This document shows positions 43,611-52,541 of a stretch of DNA of 64,000 nucleotides, in pieces. Source of the DNA: Citrobacter sp. RHB25-C09 (GTDB taxonomy: Bacteria > Pseudomonadota > Gammaproteobacteria > Enterobacterales > Enterobacteriaceae). Numbering within the stretch: position 1 is the first letter of the stretch; each line of letters starts with the position of its first letter. The notes below the pieces were generated by a model. The model was given only the letters and a program-made list of their open reading frames with translations, did not search any database and was not told the origin of the DNA. Position numbers and translations under genes: made by a program. The DNA lies in NCBI RefSeq assembly GCF_013836145.1, contig NZ_CP057483.1, positions 3,038,001 to 3,102,000 on the forward strand, given 5' to 3'.

Positions 43611-43937
43611 ATGTTCAGGTCACTGATTCTGGCGGCAGCCTTACTGGCTTTTACACCGCTTGCCGCAACTGCGGGCGAAATCACCCTGTTGCCATCGATA
43701 AAATTACAAATTGGCGATCGCGATAATTACGGTAACTACTGGGACGGCGGCCACTGGCGCGATCGTGACTACTGGCATCGCAATTATGAATGGCGTAAAA
43801 ATCGCTGGTGGCGACATGACAATGGCAATCACCGTGGCTGGGATAAGCGTAAAGCTTACGAGCGCGGGTACCGGGAAGGCTGGCGCGACCGCGACGACCA
43901 TCGCGGCCGTGGACGCGGTCACGGGCATCGCCATTAA
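43611..43937 (+). CDS. ypeC: DUF2502 family secreted protein YpeC
   Basis: A 108-residue protein with the signal peptide MFRSLILAAALLAFTPLAATA and a mature region rich in Asp, Arg, His, Trp and Tyr (DGGHWRDRDYWHRNYEW and a His/Arg/Gly tail). It matches E. coli YpeC over its length. The periplasmic function is unknown; the His-rich tail could bind metal. GAAGGAGA precedes the ATG. It is followed by a terminator and convergent mntH. Confidence 0.93.
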   Translation: MFRSLILAAALLAFTPLAATAGEITLLPSIKLQIGDRDNYGNYWDGGHWRDRDYWHRNYEWRKNRWWRHDNGNHRGWDKRKAYERGYREGWRDRDDHRGRGRGHGHRH

Positions 43938-43951
43938 TTCCATTTTGTCTA

Positions 43952-43987
43952 ATGCCGGAGAGCGCTACGCTTTTCCGGCATTTTTAC
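43952..43987 (+). terminator. Terminator between ypeC and mntH
   Basis: ATGCCGGA / TCCGGCAT with a longer loop is followed by TTTTTA on the plus strand, shortly after the ypeC stop. Confidence 0.75.
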
Positions 43988-43989
43988 TC

Positions 43990-45228
43990 TCACAGCCCCA
44001 GCGCCGTACCAATTAACAGCCACAGGTTCAGCGCCACCACCAGAATCACAATCAGCCAGCCAATCTGCTTAACCCACCGGGTATTCACTAAATCGCCCAT
44101 GAGCTTACCGTCGCTGGTAAAGATCAGCAGAGGTACCAGCGCCAGAGCAATCCCAAAACTCAATAATACCTGGCTCATGACCAGGATACGCGTCGGATCA
44201 AGCCCGAGCAGGATCACAATAAATGACGGCATCATCGTCACCGTACGGCGAACCCACAGCGGAATATGAAAGCGTACAAAACCTTGCATCACCACCTGTC
44301 CGGCCAGCGTACCGACCACCGTCGATGACAGCCCCGCAGCGACAAGGCTCAAACCGAACACGGTTGCCGCAGCATGACTGAGCAATGGCTCCAGGGTCAG
44401 ATACGCCTGGTCAAGGTCGGCAATCCCGGTATGACCGCTGAAGTGAAAGGCCGCCGCCGCTGTGGCCATCATCGCCAGGTTGACGAACCCTGCAATGGTC
44501 ATGGCAATGGCAACATCCCATTTCGTCGCGCCGTAGCGCTGTTTACGCGTACCTTCATGCAGATGCTGCGTTAATGACGAATGCAGATAAATAACGTGCG
44601 GCATGATCGTCGCCCCCAGCACCCCGGCCGCCAGGAACACCGCTTCAGAGTTAGGCAGGCTGGGGATCACCATCCCTTTACTCAGCTGGACCAGGTTGGG
44701 CTGCGAAAAAATCAGCTCGACAATGTAGGCCATCGCAACAAACAGCAGCAGTCCGCCAATCACTTTTTCCAGCGGTTTTTGCCCCCGACGCTGCAACATC
44801 AATATCAAAAACGTGGCAATCCCGGTGAGCACCGCCCCCTGTAAGAGGGAGACGCCGAGAATCAACTTAAAGCCAATCGCCGCGCCGATAAATTCAGCAA
44901 GATCGGTCGCCATAGCGATAATCTCTGCCTGAACCCAATAAAACCAGACCACCGGACGCGGATAGTGATCGCGGATCTGCTCCGCCAGGTTTTTGCCGGT
45001 CGCGATACCCAACTTGGCGGACAACACCTGGATTAGCATCGCCATCAGATTCGCCCAGACCACCACCCACAGCAGCTTATAACCAAAGCTGGCTCCGGCC
45101 TGAATATTGGTCGCAAAGTTTCCCGGATCGATATAGCCGATCGCTGCGATGAACGCAGGTCCCATTAATGCGAGCCTCAACTTGCGCGCTGCCGGCCCAC
45201 TACTACTGTCAACGCGTTCGTTTGTCAT
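43990..45228 (-). CDS. mntH: Proton-coupled manganese/divalent cation transporter MntH (Nramp)
   Basis: A 412-residue Nramp transporter with about 11 membrane helices. Metal ligands lie in helix 1 (GYIDPGNFATN, the DPGN motif) and helix 6 (AAGVLGATIMPHVIYLHSS, the MPH motif). It imports Mn(II) and Fe(II) with protons across the inner membrane. The ATG at 45226-45228 has CGAGGC upstream. The promoter carries a strong MntR-like palindrome and a Fur-like site. It is divergent from nupC. Confidence 0.97.
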   Translation of the reverse strand: MTNERVDSSSGPAARKLRLALMGPAFIAAIGYIDPGNFATNIQAGASFGYKLLWVVVWANLMAMLIQVLSAKLGIATGKNLAEQIRDHYPRPVVWFYWVQAEIIAMATDLAEFIGAAIGFKLILGVSLLQGAVLTGIATFLILMLQRRGQKPLEKVIGGLLLFVAMAYIVELIFSQPNLVQLSKGMVIPSLPNSEAVFLAAGVLGATIMPHVIYLHSSLTQHLHEGTRKQRYGATKWDVAIAMTIAGFVNLAMMATAAAAFHFSGHTGIADLDQAYLTLEPLLSHAAATVFGLSLVAAGLSSTVVGTLAGQVVMQGFVRFHIPLWVRRTVTMMPSFIVILLGLDPTRILVMSQVLLSFGIALALVPLLIFTSDGKLMGDLVNTRWVKQIGWLIVILVVALNLWLLIGTALGL

Positions 45229-45240
45229 CTTTTGCCTCGG

Positions 45241-45262
45241 AAATATAGCCTTTGCTATGTTT
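45241..45262. promoter_or_regulatory. MntR operator upstream of mntH
   Basis: AAATATAGCCTTTGCTATGT followed by TT is the inverted repeat known from enterobacterial mntH promoters (AACATAGC-N4-GCTATATT on the opposite strand). It is 13 bp from the mntH start codon, where binding would block expression when manganese is plentiful. Confidence 0.85.
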
Positions 45263-45271
45263 AATGTTATG

Positions 45272-45290
45272 CTTAATGAGAATGGTTATC
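45272..45290. promoter_or_regulatory. Fur-like box upstream of mntH
   Basis: The 19 bases from 45272 match the Fur consensus at 14 positions by eye. The core is TTAATGAGAATGGTTATC. E. coli and Salmonella mntH are also repressed by Fur, so iron control of this gene is likely. Confidence 0.6.
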
Positions 45291-45571
45291 AAGTGCATTT
45301 AAAAGGGTCACAATGATTTCTCTGATAGGTCGCAACAATAAAGAGTGCGGGAACGGGAATTGTGTTTGTTATGTACAATAATTGTTATTAGATTAGCACA
45401 TTGACGTAAATTTTCACTTCCATACTAAACATAACAGAAGTGTATGACAGATCACTATTTTTGAATCTCGTCACAGGTCCTGATTATAGTGTGTGTTTGA
45501 TCTCGTTTTCTTTGCATGTGTTGCATAGAATGTGCACGGAAATTAAACCTGCCTCATATATTGGAGCAAAT

Positions 45572-46774
45572 ATGGACCGCGTCCTTCATTTTGTCCTGGC
45601 CCTTGCCGTTGTTGCGATCCTCGCATTGCTGGTAAGCAGTGACCGTAAAAATATTCGCATTCGTTATGTCGTACAGTTACTTGTTATTGAAGTGTTACTG
45701 GCATATTTCTTCCTGAACTCTGACATCGGCCTCGGTTTCGTGAAAGGCTTCTCCGAAATGTTTGAAAAACTGCTCGGATTCGCGAACGAAGGAACTAACT
45801 TTGTCTTTGGCAGCATGAACGATAAAGGTCTGGCATTCTTCTTCCTGAAAGTGCTCTGCCCTATCGTCTTCATTTCTGCACTGATCGGTATTCTTCAGCA
45901 TATTCGGGTGCTGCCTGTGATTATCCGTGCAATTGGCTTCCTGTTATCGAAAGTCAACGGGATGGGTAAACTGGAATCTTTTAACGCCGTAAGCTCACTG
46001 ATCCTCGGTCAGTCTGAGAACTTTATTGCCTACAAAGATATCCTGGGCAAAATGTCCCGCAACCGTATGTACACCATGGCGGCTACGGCAATGTCTACCG
46101 TTTCCATGTCAATCGTGGGCGCGTACATGACAATGCTGGAACCGAAATATGTCGTTGCGGCGCTGGTACTGAACATGTTCAGCACCTTTATCGTCCTGTC
46201 TCTGATCAACCCTTATCGCGTTGATGCCAGCGAAGAAAACATTCAGATGTCAAATCTGCATGAAGGTCAAAGCTTCTTCGAAATGCTGGGGGAATACATC
46301 CTGGCGGGCTTTAAAGTGGCGATTATCGTTGCGGCAATGCTGATCGGCTTTATCGCCCTGATCGCTGCGCTGAACGCCCTGTTTGCCACCGTCACTGGCT
46401 GGTTCGGCTACAGCATCTCCTTCCAGGGCATTCTGGGCTACATCTTCTATCCCATTGCCTGGGTGATGGGTGTTCCGTCCAATGAAGCGCTGCAGGTCGG
46501 CAGTATCATGGCGACCAAACTGGTTTCCAACGAGTTTGTCGCGATGATGGATCTGCAGAAAATCGCTGCTACGCTCTCTCCGCGTGCAGAAGGTATTCTC
46601 TCTGTGTTCCTGGTTTCCTTCGCGAACTTCTCTTCAATCGGCATTATCGCCGGCGCGATTAAAGGTCTGAACGAAGAACAAGGTAACGTGGTTTCCCGCT
46701 TTGGTCTGAAACTGGTTTACGGCTCTACGCTGGTGAGCGTGCTGTCTGCATCTATCGCAGCACTGGTTCTGTAA
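45572..46774 (+). CDS. nupC: Nucleoside/proton symporter NupC
   Basis: A 400-residue concentrative nucleoside transporter of the CNT family, importing nucleosides other than guanosine types in E. coli. Characteristic parts are NAVSSLILGQSENFIAYK, TMAATAMSTVSMSIVGAYM and VGSIMATKLVSNEFVAM. The start is the ATG at 45572, preceded by TTGGAG, and gives the E. coli length. An in-frame extension of 44 codons through the promoter is not real. A strong terminator follows. It could work with the xanthosine genes (xapB-xapA) further along. Confidence 0.97.
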   Translation: MDRVLHFVLALAVVAILALLVSSDRKNIRIRYVVQLLVIEVLLAYFFLNSDIGLGFVKGFSEMFEKLLGFANEGTNFVFGSMNDKGLAFFFLKVLCPIVFISALIGILQHIRVLPVIIRAIGFLLSKVNGMGKLESFNAVSSLILGQSENFIAYKDILGKMSRNRMYTMAATAMSTVSMSIVGAYMTMLEPKYVVAALVLNMFSTFIVLSLINPYRVDASEENIQMSNLHEGQSFFEMLGEYILAGFKVAIIVAAMLIGFIALIAALNALFATVTGWFGYSISFQGILGYIFYPIAWVMGVPSNEALQVGSIMATKLVSNEFVAMMDLQKIAATLSPRAEGILSVFLVSFANFSSIGIIAGAIKGLNEEQGNVVSRFGLKLVYGSTLVSVLSASIAALVL

Positions 46775-46788
46775 GTCGGCGTCATGAT

Positions 46789-46820
46789 GAAAGCCGGGGA
46801 TTTTTTCCCCGGCTTTTTTA
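46789..46820. terminator. Bidirectional terminator between nupC and pdeA
   Basis: AAAGCCGGGGA / TCCCCGGCTTTTTT is an 11-bp stem with T-rich loop and flanks, so it can end both convergent genes. Confidence 0.92.
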
Positions 46821-46828
46821 TGTCGCAA

Positions 46829-49015
46829 TTACACTAACGGCTCGGGTCGTCCTATCAAATACCCCTGCAGATAATTCACGCCCATATTGAGCAGCATTTC
46901 TCGCTGTCCCTGCGTCTCGACATACTCCGCCACGACGCTTAACGACTTCGCTTTTGCGAGATCGGTTATCGACTTCACAATCATCGCATCCAGCGAATCG
47001 GTCAGAATGTCTTTAACAAACACGCCGTCAATTTTAATGATATCGGCCTGTATACGCTTCAACCGCTCATAGTTTGCATAGCCGGTACCAAAATCATCAA
47101 TCGCAATTCTGAAACCGTATTTATGCAGTTGTTCAATGTTATGCATGCTGGTCTCAGAATTGGAAAACGCCTGTTCTTCGGTAATTTCAATGATGACCGT
47201 TTCTGGGGTAATACCATAACGCCTGAACAACGCAATAATGCGCGAGGATGTCTCTTTTTGCAGCAGCGTAAGCGGCATTAAATTGACAGAAAAACGCGGC
47301 CCCGGTTCGGCTGAAGGATGGGCAGCCAGCCACTTCAGTAAACCCTCGACAACCTGCATGTCGAAGTGCGCGCTAAGGTTAAACTGCGCGATGAGGGGAA
47401 TGAATTGATCCGGCGTCATGATGCCGTCGTCACTTTTCAGTCGCGCCAGAATTTCATCGTAGCCCCTGCCCCTGCCATCGCGTATGGGTTGGGCATAAAG
47501 TAACAGATCGCCCCGGTCGAGCGCGTTACGTATTTTATTAAGCAGTAAAACCCGCTCGGTAGTTTGCCCGGTTGCGGCTTCCAGGCTGTTGGTCAACGCC
47601 AGCACCCGATGATGCGTGCAGGATTGCTCAGCCAACCAGCTCAACTGCCCGAGCAGCGGCTGCAATGTCTCCTGCTTACCATCCCAGTTTCCCAGAGAGG
47701 CTCCGAAGCCGAGATCCAGCCCGGTATTATTCCAGTAAATTTTACGGCTGCTCAGCAAATCAAGCATATGCTGCAAGCGGGCTTCGGTCTCCGGCCCATT
47801 GAGCACCAGCAGTAATTCGCTTCCCGGGAGCTGAAATATCTTTTCATCGTCGAGCAAAAGCGGTTGGAGCGTGCGGAAAACCGTTCTTTTACAGTGGACG
47901 CGCATCAACATGCCATAGTGACGGCTCAGGAATTCCAGATTATCCAAACGCAGGCTACAGACGCTTTGCCCCTTCCCTTTTTTTAAAAAGAGTTCCAGCG
48001 CGCGAAGATTCGGCAGACGCGTTAAGGGGTCAGTCAACGCCTGGAGGTGCCAGCGGCGATTCAACCACTCACTGCGTTGATAGATTCGGATCATATACAG
48101 CAGACATATGCTAAACGAAACCAGCACCGAAAGAATAAACGCCAGCGGATACTCTGAATCTACCCCATGCAAAAAGTTTTGGTTATAGGTCAACAAAAAC
48201 AGGGTTGAGATTGCCCAGCTTATATTCAACAGCGGATAGCTAAACCTGGCGACGCCGGTGGTAAATAAGATAAAGAAAACAGGGACCAGATAGCCCGCGA
48301 TATAGTCATTCTGATACGGCGAGCAAATCATAAGCAGCAGAGCAATGACGCCGCTCAACCAGCATACGGTAAATACGCGATTCTCTTTTTCGAAAGCGGG
48401 CGCAACATCTCTGCGCCAGAACGTGCGGATATAATGAGGATTTAACGTCATGCGCATCAGATAATAAAAGAGCATGGTATAAATCATCACCGCGGAAATC
48501 AGACTTAAAATATCAATGATGGTGAAGATTGGGGCGGATGTGCCAAAAAAAGAGGAAATCGCGATGGGAAAATCGAGGTAAATCCCCACCCAATACATGC
48601 TTATTTTTATCCCGAGCGGGACCATAACCCCAAACCAGAAAACCCGCAGCCAGATATGACGGTTGGGCAATCCGTAACGCCAGCGAGGCCCCAACTGCCA
48701 TCGCACGACAGCACTTATGACTAACACAAAAAATACCTGACAAAACAGCAGGACTATTTCCTGAGGGAATGGCAGGTCAAAATTCCAGAGATTCGTAAGA
48801 TACATACCGATTATGACAGGCACTATGCCATGACGGCCGAAAAGCATTAGTACTGACAGCATTACGCATAGCGGTAGCCACGATAGGTAGATCAAACTGG
48901 AATCAACAGTCGCCAGCGGGGTAATAAAGCGCGAAAACTGAATGGCAGCAATAGAGAGTATTAACGCGATCGCGAATATTCTTATATTATCAGATAAGTT
49001 ATGCTTCACTGGCAT
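46829..49015 (-). CDS. pdeA: c-di-GMP phosphodiesterase PdeA (YfeA)
   Basis: A 728-residue inner-membrane protein with three parts. A MASE1-like domain of eight or more hydrophobic segments covers residues 1-320. A GGDEF-like domain (about 330-480) shows no recognisable GGDEF signature and is probably not a cyclase. A C-terminal EAL-type domain (about 490-728) degrades c-di-GMP. In the EAL domain the signature reads EIL in YDEILARLKS, while other catalytic elements (FSVNLMPLTLL, IEITEEQAF, DDFGTGYANY, KIDGVFVKDI, VVAEYVET, YLQGYLIGRP) are present. Active enzyme is likely. Confidence 0.92.
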   Translation of the reverse strand: MPVKHNLSDNIRIFAIALILSIAAIQFSRFITPLATVDSSLIYLSWLPLCVMLSVLMLFGRHGIVPVIIGMYLTNLWNFDLPFPQEIVLLFCQVFFVLVISAVVRWQLGPRWRYGLPNRHIWLRVFWFGVMVPLGIKISMYWVGIYLDFPIAISSFFGTSAPIFTIIDILSLISAVMIYTMLFYYLMRMTLNPHYIRTFWRRDVAPAFEKENRVFTVCWLSGVIALLLMICSPYQNDYIAGYLVPVFFILFTTGVARFSYPLLNISWAISTLFLLTYNQNFLHGVDSEYPLAFILSVLVSFSICLLYMIRIYQRSEWLNRRWHLQALTDPLTRLPNLRALELFLKKGKGQSVCSLRLDNLEFLSRHYGMLMRVHCKRTVFRTLQPLLLDDEKIFQLPGSELLLVLNGPETEARLQHMLDLLSSRKIYWNNTGLDLGFGASLGNWDGKQETLQPLLGQLSWLAEQSCTHHRVLALTNSLEAATGQTTERVLLLNKIRNALDRGDLLLYAQPIRDGRGRGYDEILARLKSDDGIMTPDQFIPLIAQFNLSAHFDMQVVEGLLKWLAAHPSAEPGPRFSVNLMPLTLLQKETSSRIIALFRRYGITPETVIIEITEEQAFSNSETSMHNIEQLHKYGFRIAIDDFGTGYANYERLKRIQADIIKIDGVFVKDILTDSLDAMIVKSITDLAKAKSLSVVAEYVETQGQREMLLNMGVNYLQGYLIGRPEPLV

Positions 49016-49162
49016 GATTCGGCGACTCTCAGTTTACGCATTTATAATCCCAGAAATGATAAGTTTATTCATAATACGAAGTAAACCTATGCCTGCCAGG
49101 AACGCTTTCTGAAATTCTGGCTTATAGAAACTGTAAGACATAAATGGAAGAAGTACAGGGAT

Positions 49163-49194
49163 AAAAAAACCCCCGCTTCACAGCGAGGGTTTAA
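49163..49194 (-). terminator. Terminator of the tRNA-Ala pair
   Basis: On the minus strand ACCCTCGC / GCGGGGGT is followed by a run of seven T, about 10 bp after the second tRNA-Ala. Confidence 0.85.
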
Positions 49195-49198
49195 ATTT

Positions 49199-49274
<76 letters not shown>

Positions 49275-49313
49275 ACGATGTCTTTACGTACCAAAATTGT
49301 TGGGTCCAATATT

Positions 49314-49389
<76 letters not shown>

Positions 49390-49421
49390 GTCACGTAAAG
49401 CTTGTCGAGTTGACGGGCGGC

Positions 49422-49450
49422 ATCATATGAATTCCCTTCGCACGTGTCAA
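49422..49450 (-). promoter_or_regulatory. Promoter of the tRNA-Ala operon
   Basis: Read on the minus strand: TTGACA (49445-49450), 17 bp, TATGAT (49422-49427), then a GC-rich discriminator GCCGCCCG. This is a strong sigma-70 promoter of the type controlled by the stringent response. Confidence 0.8.
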
Positions 49451-49610
49451 CGGCAAATTGAAATCACCAGCGCTAATCGCTGAAAAAGCAGGCAATTGCC
49501 GAACAATGCGAAACTACTCGCATTCAGTAGTTAAACCCGTCACGTTTTCCACTAAAATGGTGCTATAAAATGAACCACTAATTAACCACACAACTATTCA
49601 GGGAATCTTT

Positions 49611-49973
49611 ATGTTCAAGGAACGGATGACGCCAGAAGAACTCGCTATTCTGACGGGTTACAGCCGACAGACCATCAATAAGTGGGTGCGTAAAGAAGGC
49701 TGGGCGACATCACCAAAGCCAGGCGTACAGGGTGGTAAAGCCCGTCTGGTGCATGTAAACGAACAGGTTCGTGAATATATCCGCAGCGCGGAACGTCCTG
49801 CGGAAGGGATGTCTGACGCTTTTTCGTCCGTTGGCGATGCCTCTCTGGAAGCCCTGTTGGTCACCCTTGCGAAAGAGATGACCCCAGCAGAACAGAAAAA
49901 CTTCACCTCTTTGCTCTTGCGGGAAGGGATTACGGGTTTATTACAACGCTTAGGGATTCGCGACAGCAAATAA
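49611..49973 (+). CDS. yfeC: YfeC-family putative DNA-binding protein
   Basis: A 120-residue protein with an N-terminal winged-helix-like DNA-binding module of the YfeC type: TPEELAILTGYSRQTINKWV, then KPGVQGGKARLVHVNEQVREYI. The C-terminal helical part contains MTPAEQKNFTSLLLREGITG. Two ATG starts are plausible: 49611, with AGGGAA upstream, or 49626, with AAGGAA, which gives the shorter protein as in E. coli. The regulatory target is unknown. It is paralogous to yfeD, which begins one base after its stop. Confidence 0.88.
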   Translation: MFKERMTPEELAILTGYSRQTINKWVRKEGWATSPKPGVQGGKARLVHVNEQVREYIRSAERPAEGMSDAFSSVGDASLEALLVTLAKEMTPAEQKNFTSLLLREGITGLLQRLGIRDSK

Positions 49974-49974
49974 T

Positions 49975-50364
49975 ATGAAAAGATTACGCAGCAAAATGAC
50001 CACCGAAGAGCTGGCAATTTGCCTTGGAGTGGCAAAACAAACGGTGAACCGTTGGGTCCGCGAGCAACAGTGGGAAACTGAAAAATTTCCCGGCGTAAAA
50101 GGCGGTCGAGCGAGACTGATCCATATTGATGAGCGTGTCCGCGAATTTATTCTGAACATCCCCGCGTTTCGCAATCACTCGGCATTTTATCAGGCCGAAG
50201 AACCGCTCGCTGAATACACCCCTGGCGCACGCAGTCACGCTTATCGACAAATTGTTGATGCGATTGAAAATATGTCGGTGGTGGAACAGGAAAAATTAGC
50301 GCTATATCTTTCCCGCGAGGGGATTCGCAATTTCCTGGCCCGTCTCGGTATTGATGAATCGTAA
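49975..50364 (+). CDS. yfeD: YfeD-family putative DNA-binding protein
   Basis: A 129-residue paralogue of YfeC. The N-terminal segment MTTEELAICLGVAKQTVNRW, followed by KFPGVKGGRARLIHIDERV, has the same DNA-binding arrangement. The C-terminal VVEQEKLALYLSREGIRNFL matches the end of YfeC. The tandem pair probably arose by duplication and may form a heterodimer; that is inference. The ATG at 49975 follows the yfeC stop by one base, so translation is likely coupled. Confidence 0.9.
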   Translation: MKRLRSKMTTEELAICLGVAKQTVNRWVREQQWETEKFPGVKGGRARLIHIDERVREFILNIPAFRNHSAFYQAEEPLAEYTPGARSHAYRQIVDAIENMSVVEQEKLALYLSREGIRNFLARLGIDES

Positions 50365-50392
50365 GTCCGATAACCAGAACGCCATCGGGCAA

Positions 50393-50429
50393 TATGCCGG
50401 ATAGCGGCGCAAGCGCCTTATCCGGCATA
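50393..50429. repeat. REP palindromic element
   Basis: TATGCCGGATAGCGGCG, a short loop, then CGCCTTATCCGGCATA is a well-preserved REP unit between the convergent yfeD and gltX genes. It may also protect or end the transcripts. Confidence 0.85.
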
Positions 50430-50442
50430 CCGTTAACACGCC

Positions 50443-51858
50443 TTACTGTTGAGCTTCGCGCTCAGTGATAAACGCCAGGGCTTTATTGATACGCTCGATG
50501 CTGCGGGTTTTACCAATCGCGTGCACCGTGACGTCTAATCCCGGAGACTGACCCGCGCCGGTTACCGCTACACGCAATGGCATACCCACTTTGCCCATTC
50601 CGACTTCCAGCTCATCGGCTGTTGATTGAATTGCATGGTGAACGTTTTCAGGGGTCCACTCTGTAATCTCAGCCAATTTGTCACGTACCACTTCCAGCGG
50701 CTGACGCGCAACCGGACGCAGATGTTTTTTCGCGGCATCCGCATCAAATTCGGCAAAGTCTTCATAGAAGTAACGGCAGCTTTGCGCCATCTCTTTCAGC
50801 GTCTTGCAACGCTCACCCAGCAGTTTTACCAGCTCAGCCAGTTGCGGGCCGTTACGGGTGTCGATATTTTCCTGCTCGATATGCCATTGCAGATGGGTCG
50901 CCACATATTCCGGCGCCAGGGAGTTAATGTAGTGATGGTTCAGCCACTGCAGTTTTTCCGTATTGAATGCACTGGCAGATTTGCTGACCGCATTCAAAGA
51001 AAACAGCTTGATCATCTCTTCACGGGTGAAGATCTCCTGATCGCCGCTCGACCAGCCCAGGCGTACCAGGTAGTTCAGCAGTGCCTCCGGCAGATAGCCG
51101 TCATCACGGTACTGCATGACGCTCACCGCACCATGACGCTTGGAGAGTTTTTTACCGTCGTCGCCGTTGATCATGGAAACATGGGCATAAACCGGCACTG
51201 GCGCGTTCAGCGCTTTCAGGATGTTGATCTGACGCGGTGTGTTGTTGATATGGTCTTCACCACGAATAACGTGGGTAATCTCCATATCCCAGTCATCCAC
51301 GACCACACAGAAGTTATAGGTCGGGGAACCGTCAGTACGACGGATAATCAGATCGTCCAGCTCCAGGTTGCTGAATTCGATAGGACCACGGATCTGGTCG
51401 TCAAAAATGACAGAGCCATCCTGCGGGTTAGCGAAACGGACCACGCAAGGCTCGTCATCGGCATGATGTTCATGACCGTGACGGCAACGACCGTCGTAAC
51501 GCGGCTTCTCGCCTTTCGCCATCTGTTCTTCACGCAAAGCTTCCAGACGCTCTTTTGAGCAATAGCATTTGTATGCCGTGCCCGCTTCCAGCATCTCATC
51601 AATAACCGCGTTGTAGCGATCAAAGCGTTTGGTCTGGAAGTACGGACCTTCGTCCCATTCCAGGCTCAGCCAGTTCATGCCATCCATGATGGCTTCGATA
51701 GCTTCCGGCGTGGAGCGTTCGAGATCGGTGTCTTCAATACGCAGCACAAACTCACCGCCGTGGTTACGTGCGAAAAGCCAGGAATAAAGGGCAGTACGCG
51801 CACCACCGACATGCAGATAGCCTGTCGGACTTGGCGCGAAGCGAGTTTTGATTTTCAT
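50443..51858 (-). CDS. gltX: Glutamyl-tRNA synthetase
   Basis: A 471-residue class I aminoacyl-tRNA synthetase that charges tRNA-Glu. The HIGH-equivalent is in RFAPSPTGYLHVGGARTALY, and the KMSKS-equivalent is DGKKLSKRHGAVSV. The zinc-binding region CYCSKERLE ... CRHGHEHH is present. Length matches E. coli GltX. It is divergent from the valU-lysV tRNA operon. Confidence 0.97.
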   Translation of the reverse strand: MKIKTRFAPSPTGYLHVGGARTALYSWLFARNHGGEFVLRIEDTDLERSTPEAIEAIMDGMNWLSLEWDEGPYFQTKRFDRYNAVIDEMLEAGTAYKCYCSKERLEALREEQMAKGEKPRYDGRCRHGHEHHADDEPCVVRFANPQDGSVIFDDQIRGPIEFSNLELDDLIIRRTDGSPTYNFCVVVDDWDMEITHVIRGEDHINNTPRQINILKALNAPVPVYAHVSMINGDDGKKLSKRHGAVSVMQYRDDGYLPEALLNYLVRLGWSSGDQEIFTREEMIKLFSLNAVSKSASAFNTEKLQWLNHHYINSLAPEYVATHLQWHIEQENIDTRNGPQLAELVKLLGERCKTLKEMAQSCRYFYEDFAEFDADAAKKHLRPVARQPLEVVRDKLAEITEWTPENVHHAIQSTADELEVGMGKVGMPLRVAVTGAGQSPGLDVTVHAIGKTRSIERINKALAFITEREAQQ

Positions 51859-52071
51859 GAAATGGCCTTACGTTAATAAAGATGCCGACAACCGGCAAAT
51901 CCGGGAAAATTGGAATGCGCGTTATTCTATCACTCCCTCCTGATTCCTCAATGTTGATCGGGCCAGAACGTTACGCTTAGCTGTTTTCGTATAGAAATCA
52001 TGCGGGATGGATGGAATTGCGATCGTTTTGTTTAAAATTACGACGAACAAACAATTTCTTTAGAAAATGCG

Positions 52072-52099
52072 TTGACTCATTTTCAACTCTCCCTATAAT
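52072..52099 (+). promoter_or_regulatory. Promoter of the valU-lysV tRNA operon
   Basis: TTGACT (52072-52077), a 16-bp spacer and TATAAT (52094-52099) are followed by GCGACTCC, a GC-rich discriminator typical of growth-rate-controlled stable RNA promoters. The first tRNA starts 17 bp after the -10 box. Confidence 0.85.
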
Positions 52100-52116
52100 G
52101 CGACTCCACACAGCGG

Positions 52117-52192
52117 GGGTGATTAGCTCAGCTGGGAGAGCACCTCCCTTACAAGGAGGGGGTCGGCGGTTCGATCCCGTCATCACCCACCA
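52117..52192 (+). tRNA. valU: tRNA-Val(UAC), copy 1
   Basis: A 76-nt tRNA with encoded CCA. The acceptor GGGTGAT pairs with ATCACCC, and the anticodon loop CTTACAA gives anticodon TAC. It is identical in sequence to copies 2 and 3. It is the first gene of a four-tRNA operon. Confidence 0.97.
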
Positions 52193-52236
52193 ACTACTTA
52201 TGTAGTCTCCGCCGTGTAAAGAAGAAATTGAGAAGT

Positions 52237-52312
52237 GGGTGATTAGCTCAGCTGGGAGAGCACCTCCCTTACAAGGAGGGGGTCGGCGGTTCGATCCCGT
52301 CATCACCCACCA
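52237..52312 (+). tRNA. valX: tRNA-Val(UAC), copy 2
   Basis: This 76-nt tRNA has the same sequence as copy 1, with a 44-bp spacer between them. The identity suggests gene conversion or a recent duplication. The operon order matches E. coli valU-valX-valY-lysV. Confidence 0.97.
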
Positions 52313-52353
52313 CTTTCTCGCCAGCTAAATTTCTTCTTGTGAAGTACCGAAGT

Positions 52354-52429
52354 GGGTGATTAGCTCAGCTGGGAGAGCACCTCCCTTACAAGGAGGGGGT
52401 CGGCGGTTCGATCCCGTCATCACCCACCA
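52354..52429 (+). tRNA. valY: tRNA-Val(UAC), copy 3
   Basis: The third identical 76-nt tRNA-Val. Only 4 bp separate its CCA from the start of lysV. Confidence 0.97.
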
Positions 52430-52433
52430 CTTC

Positions 52434-52509
52434 GGGTCGTTAGCTCAGTTGGTAGAGCAGTTGACTTTTAATCAATTGGTCGCAGGTTCGAATCCTGCAC
52501 GACCCACCA
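52434..52509 (+). tRNA. lysV: tRNA-Lys(UUU)
   Basis: A 76-nt tRNA with encoded CCA. The acceptor GGGTCGT pairs with ACGACCC, the anticodon loop CTTTTAA gives TTT, and the T arm is GCAGGTTCGAATCCTGC. It ends the tRNA operon. Its last 18 bases and the following terminator are repeated 156 bp downstream. Confidence 0.97.
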
Positions 52510-52512
52510 GTG

Positions 52513-52541
52513 TAAAAAGGCGCCCTAAAGGCGCCTTTTTG
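52513..52541 (+). terminator. Terminator of the valU-lysV operon
   Basis: AAAAAGGCGCC / GGCGCCTTTTT with a short loop immediately after lysV is a classic strong terminator. Confidence 0.92.

Noticed and set aside
50626..51558. A 310-codon plus-strand frame antisense to gltX
   Set aside because: gltX motifs are perfect on the minus strand. The antisense frame has no recognisable domain.
52117..52429. Regular repeats that could suggest a CRISPR array
   Set aside because: The three 76-bp repeats are tRNA-Val genes with CCA and cloverleaf structure, and there are no cas genes. No CRISPR array was seen elsewhere in the window.
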